A stretch of DNA of 64,000 nt from CAYZWU01 sp964482235 (GCA_964482235.1 CAYZWU010000017.1:1-64000), one strand, 5' to 3'; shown: positions 1-9,158, counted from the stretch's first letter. Numbers and translations: made by a program. The notes: a model not told the origin generated them from the sequence alone.

Positions 1-60
1 TCCTGTGTTACACTTTTCAAACGCCATCCGTTACACTTTTACTCCGCCGTTTACAAGCCG
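1..60. mobile_element. Possible edge of an IS21-like insertion sequence (terminal repeats only)
   Basis: GTTACACTTTT occurs twice (7-17 and 30-40), and a shorter relative GTTTACA lies at 49-55, giving a periodicity of about 20-23 bp. Multiple short terminal repeats of this kind are typical of IS21-family ends. No transposase is visible, so any istA/istB genes would lie to the left of the window. The family assignment is from memory of such ends and is not proven. The stretch from 61 to 248 holds no gene that I can support. Confidence 0.35.
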
Positions 61-107
61 GCTATTACGGCGCGATCCACGGACACGCCGATGCCCGGAT
101 GGAATAG

Positions 108-127
108 AACGATCGCTAACGATCGTT
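108..127. promoter_or_regulatory. 20-bp palindrome, possible operator or transcript-end hairpin
   Basis: AACGATCG (108-115) and CGATCGTT (120-127) form perfect 8-bp arms around CTAA. It lies about 120 bp beyond the 3' end of the arabinofuranosidase gene and has no T-tract, so a protein-binding site is at least as likely as a terminator. A related AACGATCCG lies at 135-143, and AAACGATCCG occurs twice near 14490-14551. Confidence 0.3.
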
Positions 128-248
128 GCGGGTGAACGATCCGTTTGCTTCTTTGCCTGTTGTCATCTCAGATGGGCTGCCTGACGATCAAGGTCAGCTT
201 TCAACAGAGTAGGCGCGCGGATCTGCGGAGAGGATTCGTGTGATCGAT

Positions 249-3200
249 CTAACGTCCGATTCTGAATACCGTCACGCTCAAGGAGGGGATCTCGACCGAT
301 TCGGGGAAGCGGTCCATGGCGAACTCCTCGATGAAAACTTCGTCCGGCCGTCCCGGCTCGTTGTAGGCCATCGGATCGTCATGTCGTATCCGATAGGCCG
401 AGACCTTTCCTTCAAGCTCGATGCCTTCCCAGGTGATCGGCAGAGAAATTGACTCGGTGAGAGGATTGACCACGGCCAGCGTGACCGCGCTCCTGTCGCT
501 GGTCCAGGCGGCAGCCACGTCGAGCGGTTCAGGAGTGCCCGAAATGGCGATGGGGATCTCGCCGTAGACCCTTCGATAGAGCTTGAGCACCTGCCCCGTC
601 GTGGCGAAGGCGGCCGCGGTCTTGCTCGTCTTGATACAACCGATCACGTTGACCGTCTGGGCGTAGTTGGCCATGAACACGATGTCGCTGTTCCGGAAAT
701 ACTCGTGAAGGGCCCGGGCGATGCCGAGACCGTCCTTCCAGAAATACCGCGTGCCCAGCTCGCCGAAGAGGTGGGGGCCGTACCAGTAGTTCCATTCGTC
801 GAGAGCGATGGGAATCGACCTGTTCTCGAGAGCCGGAATCGCCACCTTGTATCGCCTGTGCGCATCACAGATCCGCTTCACGGCCCGCGGCGCCTGTGCC
901 GAATGCCCCATCACACCGGGAAGCTCCTGCACGTAGAAGTGCTCGCTGATCAGCTCCATGTGATCGCAGCACTCGGCCAGGGTGACCTCGGTCCAGCGGC
1001 CCAGGTTGCCGACGGCGACGCACCGGATCGAGCTGTCCCTGGCCCGCATGGCATCGACGATGGCGTTGTGCTTCTTCACGTACGTCTCGAGCGGCATGTG
1101 GCCGATCTGCCAGTTGCCGTACATCTCGTTGCCCACGGCCCACCACGTCACGCCCCAGGGCTCGCGACGCCCGTTGGCAGCGCGCTGCTTCCCCATGGGG
1201 GTGTCGGGGGCGCCGTTGAAGTACTCGACCTCGTCGGCGGCCAGCTCCTTCGTACCCTCGCCCGTGTTCACCGTGACGTAGGGCTCCGTGCCGAGTAGGG
1301 TGCAGAAGTCCATGAATTCGTGGATGCCGAAATCGTTGTGCTCCACGCCTGTCCATGCGGGATTCTTGCGCGGCGGGCGGCGGTCGGGATCTCCGATGCC
1401 GTCCCGCCAGTCGTACCCGCTCACGAAGTTGCCGCCGGGCCAACGATAGATGGGGGAGTCGAGCTCCTCGAGGAGGGCCAGGGTGTCGCGCCGCATCCCT
1501 TTCACGTTGTCAGCAGGCATCAGCGAAAGGGTTCCCACGCGTACGATACCCTGACTCGATACCGTGATCTCGATCCGCCCGTTGTCCGTCGTTGCGCCGG
1601 CCTCGAAGCGGAGCGGACTCTTCCTGAACTCGCCGCGCAGATCCGGGATGGTGATCGTCTGCCGATCGCCATCGCCCGGTCCCCAGACCAGGGAGACATC
1701 CACCGTGCCGGCGCCTACCTTTCCCGCGAGAACGATCCGGCCCAGGTAGGCTTTCCCCTTTTCCAGCCCGAGTCCTTCCTGGACGATGCCGGCCGGTTCG
1801 CCGCCGTCTCGAGTTTCGATTTCCGGAGTATGCTCTCCCACGTAGGGATCCTCGCGGCTAATGGACACCGCACCTTCCGGCCCGAGCGATCTCCAGGGCG
1901 ATTCCTTGTGATCGACAGGAAGAAAGAACTTGCGGTCCTCGAGCATCTCGGCCCAGATGCCTCCGTAGATGCAGCGCCCCAGGTGCTCGATGAACTGGCC
2001 ATAGATGTACTTCGAGATGGGGGTGCCTTCCCTGCCTTTGGATATGGTGATTTCAGGCTTCATGTTCCGGGTCTCCAGGAGCTCGAGGCGAACGTCGTCG
2101 TACCATGCCTTGCCCCTGGCGAAGCCCCAGCCGCCGAAGAGGCAGTTCACGTGCACCATGTCGATATCCTCGGTATCGAACTCCATCTCCACGAGCGTCC
2201 AGTCGTTCGTTCCCAAGAGGGCGCGTGTCTCGCATCCGGACAGGGCGTGCAGGTTGAAGAGCGCCCCCCGGCCCGTGGTGGCCTCGAGCCCCTCGGTCCG
2301 GATCCATCCCGAGAGACGGTATCTCGAGAAGGGACGGACAGCCGCGCGCTGTCCCCATGCGATGTCCGCTCCGTCCCGGGAGGTGATGGATGCGCTCCAC
2401 GATCCTGTGCGGCCCTTCGGGGCATGACCGAGCTTGCCCTTGCCTCCCCAGCGAAAGATCGACCAGCCCTCGGGCTTGTTGTTGCGCACCTTCTCGAACG
2501 ATGGGTTGGCCAGAGCGTTCGAAGAAGAGGTGTCGCCGCCTTTCTTCGACGATTCGGATGAAGATGTCCCTTCGCTCACGACGAGCTCGTGGATGCCGGC
2601 GGACCACTTCTCCTGGAGCTCGACCTCGAGGCGGATTCCATCTGTCGTAACGGAATCGAAGGTCACCTCGTTGAATTGGTCGAGCGCGACGTCGAAGGGT
2701 GTCGGATTGGACACGGGCTTCCACTCTCCCTCGTCGCGATAGAGGAGGCGCCACGAGGCGGGCACCAAGCATTCGCCCCTTCCCGTGTCATCGAACCAGT
2801 AGACCGCAGCCCGCGATACCTCCTGCTCCGACCCGAAGTCGCACTCGACCCACTCGACCGTTCCCTTGCGCGGCCACCAGTGGAAGAACGGCACGCCGTG
2901 ATCGCCCGACGACTCCGGCTCCAGCCGGTCGTTCATGGCGCCGGGATTCTTGCCGCCCGACTCGGTGAGCCGGCAGGTCGAGGCGAGGGTGGGCCGTCTA
3001 AGAGGCCTGGCCGCACCCCTTTCCCTGGCGAGCCAGACAGCCATCTCCCCCGGACCCCGGTGGGCCCAGAGGTGGTATGGAATGGCCGTGATCTTCTTCG
3101 GCCGGACGATCAGTTCGCCGGGCTCGCTGCCCTCGCTGAGACTCTGGCACTCGCCCTCGATCACGGTGATGCCGCCCAGCAGATCGCCGCGAAACCGCGT

Positions 3201-5114
3201 ATAGAGCTCGGCGTCATCGGGCAGCACGCAATCGATCACATGCCCGTCGTTGTCCGGCCACTCGGCGCAGTAGACAAGGGGACCGCGCTGCAGGGCTGTC
3301 TTGCCCCGGTCCGCTTCGACGGCAGGGTGGGCCGCGACGCGCCGCACGGGCATCGGCAGTTCGAGATCGATCACATCGCCCTTCTGCCAGGCCCGGTTGA
3401 TCCGTGCGAAGCCGCGCTCCAAAACAAGGGGAGACGATTCGCCGTTCACCTCGAGAACCACGGGCTCCGTTCTCTCCTGCATGAAGCGATAGAGATCGCT
3501 CGGCACGGGCCTGTTTCGCGCCCAACCGGGGATCCGCACAAAGAGGGTGAATTCGTCTCCCGTAGCTTCCGGATCCACCCTGAGTCGCACGTGCCCGCCC
3601 CAGGGGTAGCGGGTCTCCTGCTCGATCCTGACGGCTCCCTTCTCCGTGGCGATTCTCGTCTTCCCCGAGGCGAAGAGGTTGACATGGATCGCGTTTCCCC
3701 GATGGGCATAGAGATAGCCCGGCACCGAGGCGATGAAGCGCGTCACGTTTCCCGGGCAGCAGGCGCAGCCGAACCAGGGGGACCGCCTGTGCTGTCCCAT
3801 CGATTCGAGGGGGTTTGGGTAGAAGAAGTGTTTTCCGTCCAGGGCGATGCCCGAGAGGAAGGCGTTGTAGAGCGTTCGTTCGAGAACGTCGATGTACTCC
3901 GCCTCGCCGTGAAGGAGGAAGAGCCGATGGTTCCAGTAGACGTTCCCGATGGCGGCGCAGGTCTCGCAGTAGGCGCTCATGTTGGGCAGCTCGTAGTTGT
4001 CGCCGAAGGCCTCCCCGTTGCCCCTGGCTCCCACGCCGCCCGTGACGTAGAGCTTCTTCTCGACCACGTTCCGCCACAGCGTGTCGATCGCCTTTTTCAT
4101 CGCCTCGTCGCCGGTCAGGGCGGCCACGTCGGCCATGCCGGCATACATGTAGGTGGCCCGGACGGCATGCCCCACGGCCTCGCGCTGTTCGATCACCGGG
4201 GCGTGGTCCTGGTTGTACGGCCCCCAGAGCTCGCGGTCGTGAGGCCGGCCCCGTTCGAGAAGGAGATACCGCGCCAGCTCGATGAGGCGGGGATCGCCGG
4301 TGATCCGGAACAGCCTGGCCAATCCCATCTCGATGATCTGATGCCCTGGAGGCATCCGAAGCCCCTCGGCGTGGAACGTGCGGCAGAGGAGGTCGGCGTT
4401 CCTGAGCGCCACGTCGAGAAGGCTCCGCTTTCCCGTGGCCTGGAAGTGGGCTGCCGCAGCCTCGTAGAGGTGCCCCGCGTTGTAGAGCTCGTGGCTCCCG
4501 CTCAGCCTGACCCAGCGCTCGGGCCCCATCCAGCGGGATAGATGACGGCACTCGTTCGTGCGGCAGGTGTAGATGTAGCCGTCGTCCTCCTGGGCGGCCG
4601 CGATCTTCGCGATCAGTTCGTCCAGATAGGTTTCGAGCGCCTGATCGGGCGACTCGGCCAGGGTGTACGCTGCTCCCTCGAGGATCTTGTAGGGATCGGT
4701 GTCGTCGAAGGGGAAGCTCCCCTTGTGCTCGCCCTCCATGAGATTCCCGGCAATGGCGAAGTTGTCGATTCGCCCCGTCTTCTCGCACTGCTCGAAGGCG
4801 TAGGGGATCGTGATATTCCGGTTCGTCTCGATCCGGGGCGCCCAGAAGGCATCCGTCACCGTCACATCGGTGAAGGGGACCGGGCGATAGGGGTAGTCCG
4901 CCGCATCGGTATTCTTCGCGTCCTGCGCAACGCACTCGTCGGCAATGAACAGGATCAGGAAGACGAGCACGCCGATACCGAGCCCGCGCAATCTCCGCCA
5001 TATTCGGCTGGAGACGCAACCATTTTGGATATGACTCTCCCCGAATATGGCGGAGATTGCGCGGGCTCGGTATCGGCGTAGTATCGGCGAATCGTTACTC
5101 ATGGAAGTAGACAT
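249..5114 (-). CDS. Bifunctional GH127 beta-L-arabinofuranosidase / GH51 alpha-L-arabinofuranosidase
   Basis: This is an exported two-enzyme protein for releasing L-arabinose from arabinans or arabinosides. Residues about 65-740 are a GH127 (DUF1680) domain. Its Cys/zinc centre is visible as Glu384 and Cys386 in YCETCA and Cys450/452/453 in GCACCPGN. A discoidin-like sandwich (about 745-860) and a second sandwich beginning NPSFE (about 868-1015) follow. A complete GH51 domain (about 1018-1621) has acid/base Glu1330 in VGNEMYG and nucleophile Glu1440 in DEWNYW. A hydrophobic segment (about 45-62, ending ADECVAQ) acts as signal peptide or anchor. The ATG start overlaps the isomerase gene by 20 nt and has a poor ribosome site. 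The first ~45 codons run through a 39-bp inverted repeat, so a later TTG near 4991 is possible. It is the second gene of the leftward arabinose operon. Confidence 0.9.
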   Translation of the reverse strand: MSTSMSNDSPILRRYRARAISAIFGESHIQNGCVSSRIWRRLRGLGIGVLVFLILFIADECVAQDAKNTDAADYPYRPVPFTDVTVTDAFWAPRIETNRNITIPYAFEQCEKTGRIDNFAIAGNLMEGEHKGSFPFDDTDPYKILEGAAYTLAESPDQALETYLDELIAKIAAAQEDDGYIYTCRTNECRHLSRWMGPERWVRLSGSHELYNAGHLYEAAAAHFQATGKRSLLDVALRNADLLCRTFHAEGLRMPPGHQIIEMGLARLFRITGDPRLIELARYLLLERGRPHDRELWGPYNQDHAPVIEQREAVGHAVRATYMYAGMADVAALTGDEAMKKAIDTLWRNVVEKKLYVTGGVGARGNGEAFGDNYELPNMSAYCETCAAIGNVYWNHRLFLLHGEAEYIDVLERTLYNAFLSGIALDGKHFFYPNPLESMGQHRRSPWFGCACCPGNVTRFIASVPGYLYAHRGNAIHVNLFASGKTRIATEKGAVRIEQETRYPWGGHVRLRVDPEATGDEFTLFVRIPGWARNRPVPSDLYRFMQERTEPVVLEVNGESSPLVLERGFARINRAWQKGDVIDLELPMPVRRVAAHPAVEADRGKTALQRGPLVYCAEWPDNDGHVIDCVLPDDAELYTRFRGDLLGGITVIEGECQSLSEGSEPGELIVRPKKITAIPYHLWAHRGPGEMAVWLARERGAARPLRRPTLASTCRLTESGGKNPGAMNDRLEPESSGDHGVPFFHWWPRKGTVEWVECDFGSEQEVSRAAVYWFDDTGRGECLVPASWRLLYRDEGEWKPVSNPTPFDVALDQFNEVTFDSVTTDGIRLEVELQEKWSAGIHELVVSEGTSSSESSKKGGDTSSSNALANPSFEKVRNNKPEGWSIFRWGGKGKLGHAPKGRTGSWSASITSRDGADIAWGQRAAVRPFSRYRLSGWIRTEGLEATTGRGALFNLHALSGCETRALLGTNDWTLVEMEFDTEDIDMVHVNCLFGGWGFARGKAWYDDVRLELLETRNMKPEITISKGREGTPISKYIYGQFIEHLGRCIYGGIWAEMLEDRKFFLPVDHKESPWRSLGPEGAVSISREDPYVGEHTPEIETRDGGEPAGIVQEGLGLEKGKAYLGRIVLAGKVGAGTVDVSLVWGPGDGDRQTITIPDLRGEFRKSPLRFEAGATTDNGRIEITVSSQGIVRVGTLSLMPADNVKGMRRDTLALLEELDSPIYRWPGGNFVSGYDWRDGIGDPDRRPPRKNPAWTGVEHNDFGIHEFMDFCTLLGTEPYVTVNTGEGTKELAADEVEYFNGAPDTPMGKQRAANGRREPWGVTWWAVGNEMYGNWQIGHMPLETYVKKHNAIVDAMRARDSSIRCVAVGNLGRWTEVTLAECCDHMELISEHFYVQELPGVMGHSAQAPRAVKRICDAHRRYKVAIPALENRSIPIALDEWNYWYGPHLFGELGTRYFWKDGLGIARALHEYFRNSDIVFMANYAQTVNVIGCIKTSKTAAAFATTGQVLKLYRRVYGEIPIAISGTPEPLDVAAAWTSDRSAVTLAVVNPLTESISLPITWEGIELEGKVSAYRIRHDDPMAYNEPGRPDEVFIEEFAMDRFPESVEIPSLSVTVFRIGR
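4969..5079. repeat. Perfect 39-bp inverted repeat inside the 5' end of the arabinofuranosidase gene
   Basis: Positions 4969-5007 are the exact reverse complement of 5041-5079, separated by a 33-nt loop (5008-5040). The arms encode both the start of the hydrophobic segment and the residues ahead of it. A perfect repeat this long inside a coding region is unexpected. It could be a recent duplication-inversion or a foldback assembly artefact. Confidence 0.85.
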
Positions 5115-6501
5115 CCCATGAAAGGTACCTGGAAAGCGCCTCGAGAACGGCGTGGGCGACGGTCGAGCGGATCATGGCCACGTGATGCTCGAAGCCGTTC
5201 TCGCAGATGAAGCGCAACAGCTCCTGGAGGTCGGGAATGCGCGCCACTCCGTAGCCGCCGAAGGTCTCGATCGGATTGTCGATGATCTCGCCTTCACCCA
5301 CGAAGGCTCGGATGATCCCCAGGGTGTCGTCCGTGGAGATCCGCAGGTAGGTGAATGGGCCGGGCCGGATCGGCCCCACGCAGGTGCCGTAGGTCTTCTC
5401 CTTGCTCAGCGCCCCGGCAATGATCTCCTGGTAATCCATCTTCATCCGGCTGAACATCGATTTCGGCAGGTTCGAGCAGTGGAAGAGAACGCAGGCGTCG
5501 GGATCGTCGCCGAAGTTGTTGTTCCAGTCGAGCAGGGCGGAGGGGGTGTTGCCGGCCAGGCGCAGGGCGAGCATGGCCAGGGCGCCGGTGATGTCCACCT
5601 CGCAGGCGCTGGGCAGGAGCGATTCGGAGAGCATGCTCATGACGGTGCAGGGGACGACGCCGAAGAACTCCTCCATGGCGGTCCAGCACTGGACGGCCGT
5701 TGCCGAAAGATCGTTCTCCTTCGACCAGTCGTCGATCACCACGCCGAGCTTCGCCATCTTGACGATGGACCTCGCGGGAACCCCTGACGCGGGCACGTAC
5801 TCCCTGATCGCCTTCACCTTCGCCCTGACGGCCGGGCTTCCTTCCTTCAGCCGGTCCGCCATGCCGAAGAGCTCGTAGAGGTCGATCGTCTCCACCGAGA
5901 TACCCGAAGCCTCCAGGATCTTCTCGCTGTACCGCACCGTGTTGAAGGCGGCGGGCCTCGCACCGATGGCGCCCACCCGGACGTTGCGCATCCCCCGCAC
6001 AACGCGGCAGCAGGCGACGAATCCGGCCAGGTCCCCGGCAAAGGAGCTCGACTCGGGATCCACGGTGTGGCTCGCCGTGAGCGAGAAGGGGATCCCGTAC
6101 TGGTTCAGGTTGTTGCACACCGAGATCTTGCCGCAGAAGCTGTCGCGGCGGTGGCTGCTCTTCATCCGCCCCGCCTCGTCGGGATAGGCGTGAATCAGCA
6201 CGGGAACATCAAGGTCGGCCATCCGCAGCGTCTCCGCCACGGCGCGCTCGTCGCCGAAGTTGGGCAGGCTGACCACCACGCCGTCGATCCGGTTCGCCCG
6301 GCGGCGGAAGAGGTCGGCGCACTTCCGGGCGTCCTCACGCGTTTCCACCGAACCGAACTTCGTGTCCGCCGGGGTCAGGCACACGACGCTGCACCCGGCC
6401 TTTTTCAGAACCTTGAGCAAACGTTCCCGCCCCTCCTCGCAGAGGGCGTCGGGAAAGAAACCGCGGTTTCCGACAATGAGTCCAAGGGTTGTCTTCGCCA
6501 T
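5095..6501 (-). CDS. FucI-fold sugar isomerase, probable L-arabinose isomerase
   Basis: This is a 468-residue member of the L-fucose/L-arabinose isomerase superfamily, predicted to convert a cytosolic aldose to its ketose. The metal-binding set is recognisable: Glu301 in ACEVDI, Asp325 in LLDWNNN and a His pair at 439-440 in GFEHHVAM. The 24-residue Glu-Asp spacing equals that of E. coli FucI as I remember it. No signal peptide is seen. It is the first gene of the leftward operon, directly divergent from araB, and the only isomerase near araB and araD. I infer that it makes L-ribulose in place of a classical AraA. Fucose is an alternative substrate, given the GH29 gene nearby. Confidence 0.82.
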   Translation of the reverse strand: MAKTTLGLIVGNRGFFPDALCEEGRERLLKVLKKAGCSVVCLTPADTKFGSVETREDARKCADLFRRRANRIDGVVVSLPNFGDERAVAETLRMADLDVPVLIHAYPDEAGRMKSSHRRDSFCGKISVCNNLNQYGIPFSLTASHTVDPESSSFAGDLAGFVACCRVVRGMRNVRVGAIGARPAAFNTVRYSEKILEASGISVETIDLYELFGMADRLKEGSPAVRAKVKAIREYVPASGVPARSIVKMAKLGVVIDDWSKENDLSATAVQCWTAMEEFFGVVPCTVMSMLSESLLPSACEVDITGALAMLALRLAGNTPSALLDWNNNFGDDPDACVLFHCSNLPKSMFSRMKMDYQEIIAGALSKEKTYGTCVGPIRPGPFTYLRISTDDTLGIIRAFVGEGEIIDNPIETFGGYGVARIPDLQELLRFICENGFEHHVAMIRSTVAHAVLEALSRYLSWDVYFHE

Positions 6502-6557
6502 GAGAATCTCGCTCTCCTGATTCGGAAAAAAAGTTTGAATTGTTTTCCGCGGCGATT

Positions 6558-6586
6558 AAATTAACAATGTTAAAAAAGTAATGCAA
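6558..6586 (-). promoter_or_regulatory. Leftward promoter with internal palindrome, candidate ROK repressor operator
   Basis: On the minus strand TTGCAT (6586-6581) and TAATTT (6563-6558) are separated by 17 bp, a plausible -35/-10 pair for the isomerase-arabinofuranosidase operon. The perfect palindrome TTAACAATGTTAA (6561-6573) overlaps the -10 end and the spacer. That is where a repressor would block, and the ROK regulator encoded downstream of araBD is the natural candidate. The rest of 6502-6723 shows no gene. The rightward araB promoter is not clear. Confidence 0.5.
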
Positions 6587-6723
6587 CAAGTATTGCCATC
6601 GATTTTCGAGCACCTTCTCCGGCTGCAGACCCGATGCTGCCGCAAAAGATCCGCTGACCGCTCGTTTGGAGTCGGCGGCGGCCGCCCGGGGAGCGGAGCA
6701 GGGGCGACGAGGGGGATCAGAAG

Positions 6724-8427
6724 ATGAAGAAGTATTCCATCGGTCTCGATTTCGGCACGAACTCCGTGCGCACCTTGATCGTGGATGCCGCCACGGGTGA
6801 TGAGATCGCTGCCTGCGTGTTCGATTACGAAACAGGCGAGTCCGGCGTTGTTATCGACGACCAGGATCCGAACCTGGCGCGGCAGCACCCGAAGGACTAC
6901 CTGAAGGGCATCGAGGTTTCGGTGAAGGGGGCCCTTGCCGAGGCGGCAGGGAAGGAAGGGTTCGCACCCGGCGATCTGATCGGGATCGGAGTGGACACGA
7001 CTGGATCGACGCCGATGCCCGTGGACCCGGACGGCCTTCCCCTGGCCCTGAAGCCCGAGTGGGCCGACGAACCGAACGCCATGGCCTGGCTCTGGAAGGA
7101 TCACACCGGTTTTGCCGAGGCAGCCGAGATCACAAAGAGGGCGGCTGCCGAGCGGCCGCAGTACCTGGCCAAGTGCGGAGGCACCTACTCGTCGGAGTGG
7201 TTCTGGTCGAAGATCCTCCACTGCCTCCGCGCTGCGCCGGCCGTCTTCCAGGCAGCCCAAACCTGGGTGGAGATCGCGGACTGGGTTCCGGCCCTGCTCA
7301 CAGGCACCACCCGGCCCGACATCCTCAGGAGGGGGATCTGCGCCGCCGGGCACAAGGCGATGTTCCACCATGCCTGGGGCGGGTATCCGGACGCCGGGTT
7401 CCTGGGAGGCCTCGACGAGGGACTGGCGCGCGTGCGCGGAACGCTCCCCTCCGAATCGGTGCACGTGGCCCAGGCCGTGGGGGGGCTCACATCGGAATGG
7501 GCGAAGAAGCTCGGCCTGCCCGAAGGGATTCCCGTGGCTGCCGGCGCCTTCGACGCGCACCTCGGCGCCGTGGGATCGGGCATCGGCGACGGCGTGCTGG
7601 TGAAGATCATCGGCACCTCCACCTGCGACATGGCCGTGAAGCCCCTCGACTCGGAGCTTCCCGACATCCCGGGTCTTTGCGGAATCGTCCCCGAATCGAT
7701 CCTCCCCGGATTCCACGGACTCGAGGCGGGCCAGTCCGCCGTGGGCGACATCTTCAACTGGTTCGTGAACCGCATCGCCCCGGGCGGCTCGGAGACAGGC
7801 TCCCACGAAGCGCTCACGCGGGGCGCCGAAGAACTGAGGCCCGGCGAGAGCGGGCTCCTCTGCCTCGACTGGCACAACGGCAACAGGACCGTGCTCGTGG
7901 ATCAGCGGCTCACCGGGCTCATCGCGGGGATGACGCTCCACACCACGCCGGCCGAGATCTACCGGGCCCTGATCGAGGCCACCGCATTCGGCGCCCGGGT
8001 CATCGTGGAGCGGTTCGAGGAGTACGGCGTCAGGATCGACCGCGTCGTCAACTGCGGCGGCATCTCCGTCAAGAACCCCCTGGTGATGCAGATCTACGCC
8101 GACGTGATGAACCGCCCTCTCCAGATCTCGCGCAGCAGCCAGACCTGCGCCCTGGGCGCTGCCATGGCCGGGGCCGTGGTGGCGGGAAGCGCGGCCGGCG
8201 GCCACGACAGCTTCGATTCGGCCACGAAGGCGATGACCGGAGTTCTCGAGACGACCTTCGAACCGTCGCCGAAGAGCGCCCGCATCTATGACCGGCTCTA
8301 CGGCCTCTACAGGCGCCTGCACGATATCTTCGGCACCAGGGAGTATCAGGAAAACCAGCATACCGTGATGAAAGAGCTTCTCAACCTTCGAGACGCGGTT
8401 CGCTCAGGCGAACAGGGAGAGGGATGA
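6724..8427 (+). CDS. araB: Ribulokinase
   Basis: This 567-residue FGGY-family sugar kinase phosphorylates L-ribulose with ATP to L-ribulose 5-phosphate in the cytoplasm. The N-terminal phosphate-binding motif GLDFGTNSVR is at residues 7-16, the VDTTGSTPMP segment near residue 83 is typical of AraB, and length matches the family. The second-lobe nucleotide-binding region includes CGGISVKNPLVMQI. The ATG follows a purine-rich GAGGGGGATC site. Its stop overlaps the araD start by 4 nt (ATGA), so the two are translationally coupled. Pairing with araD and a FucI-fold isomerase supports the arabinose pathway over another pentose. Confidence 0.93.
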   Translation: MKKYSIGLDFGTNSVRTLIVDAATGDEIAACVFDYETGESGVVIDDQDPNLARQHPKDYLKGIEVSVKGALAEAAGKEGFAPGDLIGIGVDTTGSTPMPVDPDGLPLALKPEWADEPNAMAWLWKDHTGFAEAAEITKRAAAERPQYLAKCGGTYSSEWFWSKILHCLRAAPAVFQAAQTWVEIADWVPALLTGTTRPDILRRGICAAGHKAMFHHAWGGYPDAGFLGGLDEGLARVRGTLPSESVHVAQAVGGLTSEWAKKLGLPEGIPVAAGAFDAHLGAVGSGIGDGVLVKIIGTSTCDMAVKPLDSELPDIPGLCGIVPESILPGFHGLEAGQSAVGDIFNWFVNRIAPGGSETGSHEALTRGAEELRPGESGLLCLDWHNGNRTVLVDQRLTGLIAGMTLHTTPAEIYRALIEATAFGARVIVERFEEYGVRIDRVVNCGGISVKNPLVMQIYADVMNRPLQISRSSQTCALGAAMAGAVVAGSAAGGHDSFDSATKAMTGVLETTFEPSPKSARIYDRLYGLYRRLHDIFGTREYQENQHTVMKELLNLRDAVRSGEQGEG

Positions 8428-9158
8428 TGAAGTTTCAAACCATGAGAGAAGCCGTCTGTAGTGTGAACAGGGAGCTCTTCGTTTCGGGCCTGGCCCGCTT
8501 CACCTTCGGCAATGCGAGCGGCGCGGACCGCGAGGCGGGCGTGGCGGTCATCAAGCCGAGCGGCATGTCGTACGACGACATGGGGCCGGCCGAGATGGTG
8601 GCTGTTTCCCTGGCATCAGGGAAGAGGGTGGATGGCAGGGCCCGGCCATCGTCGGACACGGCCACCCACCTCGCACTCTACCAGTCCTTTCCCGGGATCT
8701 ACGGCGTCGTGCACACCCACTCCCGGTACGCCACGGTCTTCGCCCAGGCGATGAAATCGATCCCCTGCGTCGGCACCACTCATGCCGACACGTTTCACGG
8801 CGCCGTTCCCGTCACGCGGATGCTGACACTGAGCGAGGTGCAAGAGGAGTACGAGGCCAACACCGGCCGGGTCATCGCGGAGCTCTTCGAGAAGGAGTCG
8901 CTCGATCCCGCCACCCTCCCCGGCGTCCTCGTGGCCGGGCACGGCCCCTTCGCCTGGGGAAGAAGCGTGGGTGAGGCGCTGGAGCACGCCCTGATCCTCG
9001 AGGAGGTGGCGCGCCTCGCCTACTGCACTCTCGCACTGAGGCCGGATCAGAAACCCCTGCCCCACTATCTGATGGACAAGCATTTCCTGCGGAAGCACGG
9101 AGCCGACGCCTACTACGGACAGCAGGAGCCTGATGAGAAACCGCCCCGGCAATCCTGA
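8424..9158 (+). CDS. araD: L-ribulose-5-phosphate 4-epimerase
   Basis: A class II aldolase-fold protein of 244 residues converts L-ribulose 5-phosphate to D-xylulose 5-phosphate. The zinc ligands are visible as His97 and His99 in HTHSRYAT and His173 in AGHGPFAW, each shifted by two from the E. coli enzyme. The N-terminal GNASG phosphate loop is present. The start overlaps the araB stop, with a second in-frame ATG at 8427. It ends inside the next gene (26-nt overlap), so araB, araD and the ROK regulator form one operon. Confidence 0.93.
   Translation: MMKFQTMREAVCSVNRELFVSGLARFTFGNASGADREAGVAVIKPSGMSYDDMGPAEMVAVSLASGKRVDGRARPSSDTATHLALYQSFPGIYGVVHTHSRYATVFAQAMKSIPCVGTTHADTFHGAVPVTRMLTLSEVQEEYEANTGRVIAELFEKESLDPATLPGVLVAGHGPFAWGRSVGEALEHALILEEVARLAYCTLALRPDQKPLPHYLMDKHFLRKHGADAYYGQQEPDEKPPRQS

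Noticed and set aside
2589..4541. 650-codon open frame on the plus strand
   Set aside because: It lies wholly opposite the arabinofuranosidase gene, has no recognisable domain and reflects high-GC antisense openness.
6556..8361. 601-codon open frame on the minus strand
   Set aside because: Antisense to araB and extends through the promoter region.
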